From assembly GCA_001603415.1 (NCBI GenBank), contig LUYY01000195.1:1-5278 (forward strand): a stretch of DNA of 5,278 nt, in the 5' to 3' direction. Below the pieces are notes generated by a model. That model saw nothing but the letters and a program-made list of their open reading frames with translations. It had not been told where the DNA came from and did not search any database. The translations under genes and the position numbers were made by a program. Below, piece after piece: positions 1-5,278 of the stretch. Origin of the DNA: Bacteroidales bacterium Bact_07. Its GTDB lineage: Bacteria > Bacteroidota > Bacteroidia > Bacteroidales > Tenuifilaceae. Numbering within the stretch: the stretch's first letter is position 1; every line of letters starts with the position of its first letter.

Positions 1-1
1 G

Positions 2-3000
2 GGGGTGTTTGTTTTCATGTTTATTTACCTGGCAGTAAACCAGCGTAAGCACATTTACGAATCGTCGAAGGAAATATCCAAGGAAATACTTCGCCAAACA
101 GCCGCTGAAACGCAGCTTTACTTTAGCTCAGCTTATGTGGTTGCCAATTCGGTTCAGCAACGTGCATTGCTTTTAAATGAAATGAAGGCTAAGCGAGAGG
201 ATGTCAGAAAACTTTTAGTTGATGTACTAAACAATAATCAAAATATACTGGGTGTATGGGTGTTTTGGGAACCCAACGCTTATGATGGAAACGATGCCAT
301 TTTTAAAAACAGCCGGGCTTACCCTTGTGCTGGTCGATTTGGAATAACCTATTTTCGTGATAGCGATTCTTTAATTTCCGAAATAGTGCCCTGCGGCGAT
401 TATAATTCGTTTTTTTACACCGAAGTAAAACAAAAATTACGGCCTGTACTCTCTGAACCTTATCTGTTCAGGTATTCTAACTATGGCAAACTTTTTTACG
501 GCTGCACCATCTCGGTTCCAATAATTAAGGATAATGCTTTTATTGGTGCAGTTGGGGTTGATATCGATCTATATTATCTGCATGATTTAATATCGACTCT
601 AAAACTTTTTGATACCGGTTATATCTATTTGGTTTCGTCAAAAGGAGCCATTGTTAGCCATCCGGACAGTTCCTTAATAAGGAAGAAAATTGATTTTAAG
701 GGGAATACCACCGACAGCTTGCAAACATCAAAAGCCTTTGAAGGGAATGAGGTTGCGCAGGAGGTTTATTCAACCTATCTAAAAGAACCTGTTTTCCGAT
801 TTTTATATCCTATTAACCTTTTTTTTAGCGATAGACCCTGGTTGGTGATAAGTGAAATTCCAATCGACAGGGCATCATCTCGTTCCAGGGAGGTAGTTTG
901 GGTGGCTACCATCGTAATGCTTATTGGGATTTTTCTTATTTTCTACCTTGTTTTAAACATACTTGAACGGCGTAACTATCAGAAGCGAATTGAAGAAGCA
1001 CTGTGTGATGCAGAAAATCAGAGGGCAAATGCACTGGAAAGCTACCGTAGTTACCTCGAAATTTTCAATTCAACCCGCGAAGCGATTTTTGTTCATGATG
1101 CCGAAACCGGCATAATTGTGGATGTTAACGACATGATGCTCAAAATGTATGGAATACCCAGTAAAGATGAGGTGATAGGCAAGCATGTCGATATTTTTTC
1201 TTCAGGGATAGAACCTTACGATGCTAAAGGAGCAGAGGAAAGAATAAAACAAGCAATTCAAGAGGGTAGCGCCATTTTTGAATGGCAGAGCAAGAAAGCC
1301 GATGGTTCAGTATTTTGGTCAGAGGTTTCGTTAAAGTTTACCCATATCAACGGGCAAAAAAGGGTATTGGCTGTTGTTCGTGATATAGGTGATCGTAAAA
1401 TTGCCCAGCAAGCGCTTGAGTACCGCGAGCGTAAGTTCCGTGAGCTGGCCGATCTTCTTCCATTGGTTGTATGGGAGGTTGATTTGAATGCCCGTTTTAC
1501 CTATGCAAACGATATTGGGTATAAACTTTTTGGATATACCCGTGAGGATGTTGAAAAGGGCATTACCTTGATTGACCTGATAGCCCCTGAGGATAGGGTT
1601 AGGGTTGTGCAAAATATCAAAAAAATATTTATTGAGGGAAAAAACACCGACGAGGAGTACCTTGCCCTAAGAAAGGATGGAACAACCTTCCCTGCAAATA
1701 TATACTCCAGCGTTATTTACGAAAATGGTAGGCCGGTTGGAATTAGGGGTATTCTGGCAGATGTTACCGAAAAGAAAAAGACCGAGCAGCGTATAAAGGA
1801 AAGCGAGCAGCTTTACCGTACGGTTGTGGAAAGCCTGAATGAGGTTTTAATGATGGTTGACAACGACGATCGGATACTTTTTGTAAATAACCGATTTACT
1901 GAAGTACTTGGGTATAAACCTGAGGAGGTAATTGGAAGGATAGGTTATGAGTTTTTAATTCCTGAAGACCGCCAACATGAAATTGTTGAAGCCAACAACC
2001 AAAGGAAGGATGGTAAAAAGGGTGTTTACGAAATGCAGTTTAAAGCCAAGAGTGGCCGAATAATCGACTGCCTGGTTAGTGGAGCTCCGGTTACCAATGC
2101 TCAGGGTGAAGTGATTGGCTCAATAGGTGCTATTCTCGATATTTCTGAGCTAAGGAAAGCAGAAAAGGCATACCATGAAACCATGATGCTTTTCGAAACG
2201 CTATCCCATATGTCGCCCGTTGGCATTTTCCGAACCGATGCTAAGGGTAAAACCACCTATGTCAATCCTAAGTGGTGCGAACTATCGGGGTTAATGCCAG
2301 AGCAGGCCATTGACGACAACTGGATAATTGCCGTCCACCCTGACGATCGGGAAAAGGTTATTAATGGTTGGTATGAGCGGGTAAATTCTGCTGAAAGTTC
2401 CACATCCGAGTACCGTTTCCTAAAGCCTGACGGTTCCGTGGTTTGGGTACTTGGTAATGCTCTTCCTGAGGTGGTTGAAGGGAAAATTATTGGTTATATT
2501 GGAACCATTACCGATATTACCCAAATTAAACAAACCCAGGAGAAGTTAGAACGGAGTGAAAAGCGTTTCCGTGAGCTAACCGATTTACTGCCGCAATCGA
2601 TTTGGGAAATCGATCTTAAAGGTAAAGTAACCTTTATCAATAGCTATGGGCTTGAAACCATGGGGTATGATATTGACGATTACAACAAAGGAGTAATTAT
2701 ATTTGACTCCATTGTACCTGAAGAACGCAAAACAGTTTTAGAAAATTTCAAAAAACGATTAAGTGGTGAATTGTCAAAAGGAATTGAGTACACAGCTCAG
2801 CGTAAAAATGGGGAGAGATTTCCTGCATTAGTTTACTCAACACCCATACTTGAAAATGGCAATGTAATTGGTCTCAGGGGAATATCTATTGATATTTCCG
2901 AAATAAAGAAAGCCCAAAAAGAGTTGGAAAAATATCAGAATCACCTTGAACAATTGGTAAAGGAAAGAACCGAGGAACTTGAGGCTGTGAACGAAGAGCT

Positions 3001-3772
3001 TAGTGCAGCAAACGAGGAACTCTACAGTCAAAGGGAGAAACTTATTTCGACTTTACAGGAACTCAAGAACGCTCAGCAAACTCTGATACAATCGGAAAAG
3101 ATGGCTTCGTTAGGTTTGCTTGCAGCTGGTGTTGCTCACGAAATTAATAACCCACTTAACTTCATTCTGGGAGGCATTGTTGCCATTGAGGCTTATGTCA
3201 ACGATAATTTTAAATCCCATCAAGATGAGTTAAAACCCTTAATCGATGCCATTAAGGAGGGCGTAAAACGTTCGGCTCAAATTGTTAAGAGCCTGAACCA
3301 GTATAGTCGTGCCGATTATACTAAACATTCAAATGTCGATTTAAATAGGGTAATAGACAATTGCCTAGTTTTGCTCTCAAACCAGTACCGCGACAGAATT
3401 GAAATTGAAAGAAAATATACCGTAGATTCTACAAACCTTTACTGCAACGAGGGTCAAATCCATCAGGCCTTTATGAATATTCTTATCAATGCCATTCAGG
3501 CAATTGAGGGTGCCGGAAAGATCATCATAACCACAAAGGAAAAGGATAATAAGTATAAGGTTGTTTTTGAGGATTCCGGGTGTGGAATTGATGAAGCAGA
3601 CCTACTAAAAGTTTACGATCCGTTTTTTACCACCAAGGAACCGGGAGTGGGAACAGGCCTTGGGCTTTCAATTACTTTCAACATTATCAAGGAGCATCAA
3701 GGCACTATCCATATACAGTCCGAAAAAGGCAAAGGAACAAAAGTTACAGTGGTATTACCCAAAACAAGTTGA
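2..3772 (+). CDS. Multi-PAS sensor histidine kinase with periplasmic Cache domain (5' end cut by window edge)
   Basis: Membrane histidine kinase that autophosphorylates a histidine and passes the phosphate to a receiver, probably the adjacent one. Residues are counted from the GTG at position 5. The frame stays open to the edge and residues 1-11 (FVFMFIYLAV) are only the end of a membrane helix, so the true start lies upstream. Residues ~15-290 resemble a dCache_1 sensor (GAVGVDIDLYY at 181-191, YIYLVSSKGAIVSHPD at 206-221). A second membrane helix is at ~297-319, followed by a signalling helix at 321-350. Five PAS domains lie at about 347-470, 474-592, 600-718, 727-842 and 851-969, then a coiled coil to ~1030. 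The HisKA H-box is AHEINNPLNF with H1045, E1046 and N1049, of HPK4 style. ATPase boxes: N1158/N1162, G1 DSGCGI 1190-1195, F DPFFTTK 1205-1211, G2 GVGTGLGLS 1214-1222. All catalytic motifs are intact. There is no fused receiver. Class is certain; ligand and pathway are unknown. Confidence 0.96.
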   Translation, partial: GVFVFMFIYLAVNQRKHIYESSKEISKEILRQTAAETQLYFSSAYVVANSVQQRALLLNEMKAKREDVRKLLVDVLNNNQNILGVWVFWEPNAYDGNDAIFKNSRAYPCAGRFGITYFRDSDSLISEIVPCGDYNSFFYTEVKQKLRPVLSEPYLFRYSNYGKLFYGCTISVPIIKDNAFIGAVGVDIDLYYLHDLISTLKLFDTGYIYLVSSKGAIVSHPDSSLIRKKIDFKGNTTDSLQTSKAFEGNEVAQEVYSTYLKEPVFRFLYPINLFFSDRPWLVISEIPIDRASSRSREVVWVATIVMLIGIFLIFYLVLNILERRNYQKRIEEALCDAENQRANALESYRSYLEIFNSTREAIFVHDAETGIIVDVNDMMLKMYGIPSKDEVIGKHVDIFSSGIEPYDAKGAEERIKQAIQEGSAIFEWQSKKADGSVFWSEVSLKFTHINGQKRVLAVVRDIGDRKIAQQALEYRERKFRELADLLPLVVWEVDLNARFTYANDIGYKLFGYTREDVEKGITLIDLIAPEDRVRVVQNIKKIFIEGKNTDEEYLALRKDGTTFPANIYSSVIYENGRPVGIRGILADVTEKKKTEQRIKESEQLYRTVVESLNEVLMMVDNDDRILFVNNRFTEVLGYKPEEVIGRIGYEFLIPEDRQHEIVEANNQRKDGKKGVYEMQFKAKSGRIIDCLVSGAPVTNAQGEVIGSIGAILDISELRKAEKAYHETMMLFETLSHMSPVGIFRTDAKGKTTYVNPKWCELSGLMPEQAIDDNWIIAVHPDDREKVINGWYERVNSAESSTSEYRFLKPDGSVVWVLGNALPEVVEGKIIGYIGTITDITQIKQTQEKLERSEKRFRELTDLLPQSIWEIDLKGKVTFINSYGLETMGYDIDDYNKGVIIFDSIVPEERKTVLENFKKRLSGELSKGIEYTAQRKNGERFPALVYSTPILENGNVIGLRGISIDISEIKKAQKELEKYQNHLEQLVKERTEELEAVNEELSAANEELYSQREKLISTLQELKNAQQTLIQSEKMASLGLLAAGVAHEINNPLNFILGGIVAIEAYVNDNFKSHQDELKPLIDAIKEGVKRSAQIVKSLNQYSRADYTKHSNVDLNRVIDNCLVLLSNQYRDRIEIERKYTVDSTNLYCNEGQIHQAFMNILINAIQAIEGAGKIIITTKEKDNKYKVVFEDSGCGIDEADLLKVYDPFFTTKEPGVGTGLGLSITFNIIKEHQGTIHIQSEKGKGTKVTVVLPKTS
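1436..1780 (+). repeat. PAS domain 2 of the kinase, one copy of an internal duplication
   Basis: Residues 478-592 of the kinase align without gaps to residues 855-969 (PAS domain 5). By eye count about 52 of 115 positions are identical. Shared blocks include FREL-DLLP, WE-DL, PE-R, EY-A-RK-G, FPA--YS and ENG---G-RGI. The other PAS domains do not show this level of similarity to each other. The DNA has diverged at synonymous sites, so the duplication is old rather than recent. Confidence 0.75.
2567..2911 (+). repeat. PAS domain 5 of the kinase, second copy of the internal duplication
   Basis: Residues 855-969 are the partner of PAS domain 2, of identical length with no gaps. This copy sits directly before the coiled coil that leads into the phosphoacceptor domain, whereas copy one is separated from it by two unrelated PAS domains. 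Conserved hydrophobic and acidic positions are retained, so the fold is expected to be the same. Residues likely to line the pocket differ (LVV versus QSI after DLLP), which leaves the ligand specificity open. Confidence 0.75.
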
Positions 3773-3775
3773 GTT

Positions 3776-4162
3776 ATGGATTCATCAGACAATATTAGTG
3801 TGCTCCACATTGACGATGAGCCAACCAATGTTCTCCTGTTCGAGGTGAACTTCCGAAAACTGTATGAAGTGATAAGCGCTCGTTCAGGCGACGAGGGTTT
3901 AGAAAAGTTAGTTAATAGCAGTAAGGTTGATGTAATATTTTGCGATATGAAGATGCCGGGCATGAATGGACTAGAATTTGCCCGACAAGCGGCAATGGTT
4001 AGGCCAGGAATACCGTGTTTCATTCTAACAGGCTACGATATTTCGCCTGAAATTTACAATGCTATCAACGAGGGGTGGGTAATGGGATACATTCAGAAAC
4101 CTTTTGAGGTTGATCAAATTATTTCGGCTGTTAATAAGGTAACTCGAATGAATGCAGACTAG
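3776..4162 (+). CDS. Stand-alone receiver-domain response regulator (CheY-like), cognate of the upstream kinase
   Basis: A 128-residue cytoplasmic protein made of a single receiver domain that accepts phosphate from a histidine kinase. The family's key residues are all present: acidic pair D13-D14 in VLHIDDEP, phosphoacceptor D57 in IFCDMKMPGMNG, T85 in FILTGYD, Y105, and K108-P109 in IQKPF. The domain fills the protein and only about 8 residues follow the last helix, so there is no DNA-binding or enzymatic output domain. The ATG lies 3 bases after the kinase stop codon with no clear Shine-Dalgarno sequence, which points to translational coupling and a shared operon. The receiver may act by protein contact, as a relay to an HPt protein, or as a phosphate sink. 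The IFCDMKMPGMNGLEFA and GYIQKPF segments resemble receivers found in RpfG-like or hybrid proteins, but no such extension exists here. Its stop codon overlaps that of the convergent corA gene. Confidence 0.95.
   Translation: MDSSDNISVLHIDDEPTNVLLFEVNFRKLYEVISARSGDEGLEKLVNSSKVDVIFCDMKMPGMNGLEFARQAAMVRPGIPCFILTGYDISPEIYNAINEGWVMGYIQKPFEVDQIISAVNKVTRMNAD
4159..4162. other. CTAG palindrome carrying the stop codons of both convergent genes
   Basis: The four bases CTAG contain TAG on the plus strand (4160-4162, end of the receiver gene) and TAG on the minus strand (4161-4159, end of corA). The convergent genes therefore overlap by exactly four bases with no intergenic space. Any terminator must lie inside the other gene's coding region, and none is apparent. 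Confidence 0.97.
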
Positions 4163-5085
4163 TACCACTTCTTACGCATGAAAATCAACAGGGCCACAAT
4201 TGATATCAGTAATGATGATATTACTATAGCACTAAAAGCCCATGTGTGATTTTCAAAGCTATTGGGAACGTTCATTCCGAAGAAACTTGCAATAAGTGTT
4301 GGGATCATTAGGACAATCGAGATAGAGGTTAATCGCTTCATTACTATGTTCAGGTTATTGGATATAACCGAAGCGTAGGCATCCATCATGCCGCTAAGAA
4401 TGTCGGAGTAAACACTGGTTGTTTCCTGAGCCTGCCGTAATTCAATTTCAACATCCTCTAAGAGTTCAGGATTATAGGTGTCACGGTAGCTTCGCAGATT
4501 TTTAATTCGATGTAAAAGGATATCGTTGCCTTTGAGCGAGGTGGTAAAGAATACTAAACTCTTTTCAATACGAAGCAGGTCCTGTAGTTCCTCGTTACGG
4601 ATGGAACGTTCCAGCTGGTTTTCGGCTTCCTTGATATCGTTGTTTATCTGCTTTAGATACTTCAGGAACCAAACGCTCGACGAAAGCATGATTCTGAGTA
4701 CCTGATCGAAATGATCCTTAATAAGAATTCCTTTACGAACAGAGAATTGAATAAAGTCGGGGACTACCTCGCATCGATAAAAACTAATGGATACAAAAAC
4801 CTCATCCTTGAAAATGATACCAAAGGGGACAGTAGTATAAGGTATTTTTAGGTCGGTATTCTTATAGGGCAAGCGCATTAGAATAAAGAACCAACCGTTC
4901 TCGTACTCAATACGGGGTCGTTCATCAACGTCCTCAATATCGTTATAGAAAGCATCAGGAACCCCGAGTTCATCGAGTAAGTAACGTTTTTCCTCGTTGG
5001 TAGGATTTTCGACGTTTACCCAGCAGTAGGGTTCCCATTCGGCGGTTGGATGCAACCCAATGTCCCTTTTCCAGAATGAAATCAT
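4159..5085 (-). CDS. corA: CorA-family magnesium/divalent cation transporter
   Basis: A 308-residue inner-membrane protein of the CorA family, which forms pentameric Mg2+ (also Co2+/Ni2+) channels. The cytoplasmic N-terminal part (1-~250) has the family's EDVDERPRIEYENGWFFILM segment (51-70) and a long, charged, helical stretch at ~125-250 that would form the funnel and stalk helix. Membrane helix 1 is ~253-272 and ends in the signature FFGMN with G270, M271 and N272. A short periplasmic loop (VPNSFENHTW, 273-282) follows, then helix 2 at ~283-303 and a basic tail RKKWY typical of the family. The loop lacks the MPEL motif of enterobacterial CorA but keeps one acidic residue, E278. Length is close to the usual ~315-350. 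The ATG is chosen because GGAGGG lies 7 bases upstream. Substrate could also be Zn2+ efflux as in ZntB-like relatives, though GMN proteins are most often Mg2+ importers. Confidence 0.93.
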   Translation of the reverse strand: MISFWKRDIGLHPTAEWEPYCWVNVENPTNEEKRYLLDELGVPDAFYNDIEDVDERPRIEYENGWFFILMRLPYKNTDLKIPYTTVPFGIIFKDEVFVSISFYRCEVVPDFIQFSVRKGILIKDHFDQVLRIMLSSSVWFLKYLKQINNDIKEAENQLERSIRNEELQDLLRIEKSLVFFTTSLKGNDILLHRIKNLRSYRDTYNPELLEDVEIELRQAQETTSVYSDILSGMMDAYASVISNNLNIVMKRLTSISIVLMIPTLIASFFGMNVPNSFENHTWAFSAIVISSLLISIVALLIFMRKKWY

Positions 5086-5092
5086 GTACTAT

Positions 5093-5098
5093 CCCTCC
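5093..5098 (-). promoter_or_regulatory. Strong Shine-Dalgarno sequence of corA
   Basis: The minus strand reads GGAGGG, then 7 bases, then ATG. It fixes the corA start. Such a strong site is notable because many Bacteroidota genes have weak or absent ones, and none is evident at the kinase-receiver junction. It sits inside the loop that would connect the two stems of the predicted leader pseudoknot. Confidence 0.8.
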
Positions 5099-5108
5099 AA
5101 ATTTTTTA

Positions 5109-5138
5109 GAATAGAGGTATAGTACATTACCTCTATTC
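5109..5138 (-). repeat. Perfect 11-bp hairpin with 8-base loop in the corA leader
   Basis: GAATAGAGGTA (5109-5119) and TACCTCTATTC (5128-5138) are exact reverse complements around the loop TAGTACAT (plus-strand reading). There is no T-run after it on either strand, so it is not an intrinsic terminator. In corA mRNA the loop reads AUGUACUA. The structure lies 23 bases upstream of the corA start codon. It could act as RNA or, as a 30-bp dyad, as a protein-binding operator. Confidence 0.9.
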
Positions 5139-5144
5139 CGGGTT

Positions 5145-5163
5145 AACTATCAGGGTGATAATC
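5145..5163 (-). repeat. Small hairpin in the corA leader
   Basis: On the minus strand GATTATCA, loop CCC and TGATAGTT can form a stem of five Watson-Crick pairs (TATCA/TGATA), extended by one A-U and two G-U pairs in RNA. It lies just upstream of the larger hairpin, so the leader may fold into two stacked elements. It is short enough to be chance. Confidence 0.35.
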
Positions 5164-5196
5164 GTCCATACAGAAATTTGACTTTTTTCAACCTAG

Positions 5197-5204
5197 CAAA
5201 GGTA
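5197..5204 (-). promoter_or_regulatory. Candidate Bacteroidota-type promoter -7 element for corA
   Basis: The minus strand reads TACCTTTG, an exact match to the TAnnTTTG -7 consensus known from Bacteroidota primary sigma factor promoters. It is preceded by an A-rich tract (AACAAAAAAAAT). A TTG-type -33 box at the usual spacing is not evident, which lowers confidence. Transcription starting a few bases downstream would give a leader of roughly 100 bases that includes both hairpins. Confidence 0.5.
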
Positions 5205-5278
5205 ATTTTTTTTGTTAAAATTACTTCGCCTCCGTTAAATAAAAAAGAATCATTTTAAAGAATAGTGTGCAGAAAGAT
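5205..5278. other. AT-rich right edge with no recognised gene
   Basis: This stretch is upstream of the candidate corA promoter. It has long A/T runs and no open frame that can be supported. One minus-strand frame is open from the edge for 18 codons to a TAA at 5221-5223, too short to tell whether it is the end of a neighbouring gene. Confidence 0.6.

Larger units (their letters stand above)
5084..5138 (-). promoter_or_regulatory. Candidate pseudoknot translational control element of corA
   Basis: The hairpin loop (5120-5127) is perfectly complementary over 8 bases to 5084-5091, and over 9 if A5119 of the stem is released (5119-5127 with 5084-5092). The target ends in the A and U of the corA start codon. 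This makes an H-type pseudoknot: stem 1 of 11 bp, stem 2 of 8 bp, and a connecting strand of 17 bases, TAAAAAATTTGGAGGGA, which is A-rich and contains the Shine-Dalgarno sequence. The complementarity is seen directly. Folding and a regulatory role are inferred. The near-absence of linker bases between stem 1 and the loop strand may require opening of a pair. Confidence 0.5.

Noticed and set aside
819..826. Run of eight T in the kinase gene as a phase-variation site
   Set aside because: It encodes a normal Leu-Phe-Phe stretch in the sensor domain, and a single 8-base run in an AT-rich gene is not evidence of programmed slippage.
1331..1612. Minus-strand reading frame inside the kinase gene (likewise 2837-3031, 3660-3848 and 3697-4023)
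   Set aside because: All are in other frames of strongly conserved kinase or receiver coding sequence, with no family resemblance or ribosome site of their own.
4208..4226. AGTAAT/ATTACT inverted repeat as terminator of the kinase-receiver operon
   Set aside because: Six AT-rich pairs, no following T-run, and it lies within the second membrane helix coding sequence of corA.
5109..5138. Hairpin as an intrinsic terminator
   Set aside because: Neither strand has a T-run directly after the stem, and the hairpin lies just upstream of the corA start rather than behind a gene.
5177..5214. Plus-strand promoter (TTTG then TAATTTTT) for a gene right of the window
   Set aside because: The second box does not match TAnnTTTG and no downstream gene can be seen. 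The low-complexity T-run explains the resemblance.
5221..5278. Short minus-strand frame open from the right edge, ending at 5221-5223
   Set aside because: Eighteen codons with no recognisable motif are not enough to claim the end of a neighbouring gene.

Overview
The window reads as a chromosomal segment of a member of the Bacteroidota, perhaps Bacteroidales/Marinilabiliales-like. The reasons are moderate AT-richness, a TAnnTTTG-type -7 promoter element upstream of the only gene whose start region is fully visible, the style of the multi-PAS histidine kinase, and little Shine-Dalgarno signal at the kinase-regulator junction. The lineage call is an inference and no taxonomic marker gene is present.

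Layout: from the left edge to 3772 (+) runs a very large membrane sensor histidine kinase, open at the window edge. Its order is a partial first membrane helix, a periplasmic double-Cache-like sensor, a second membrane helix, a signalling helix, five consecutive PAS domains, a long coiled coil, an HPK4-like HisKA domain and a HATPase_c domain. Three bases later comes a stand-alone receiver protein of 128 residues (3776-4162, +) with no output domain. The two are almost certainly co-transcribed and translationally coupled. A CorA-family divalent cation transporter lies convergently on the minus strand (4159-5085). Its stop codon overlaps that of the receiver gene within a single CTAG palindrome.

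The remaining 193 bases at the right (5086-5278) are the upstream region of corA. They hold a candidate promoter, a small hairpin, a perfect 11-bp hairpin with an 8-base loop, and a strong Shine-Dalgarno sequence. All 8 loop bases are complementary to the bases just upstream of and including the first two bases of the corA start codon. This predicts an H-type pseudoknot that would cover the start codon and hold the Shine-Dalgarno sequence in its A-rich connecting loop. It is the most unusual signal in the window and could be a cis-acting translational control element for Mg2+ uptake.

How the parts work together: the kinase senses a periplasmic ligand plus cytoplasmic cues and phosphorylates the receiver, whose downstream target is not visible here. 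CorA is a separate transcription unit, and nothing seen links it to the two-component pair beyond adjacency. No RNA genes, mobile elements, CRISPR arrays or convincing intrinsic terminators were found.
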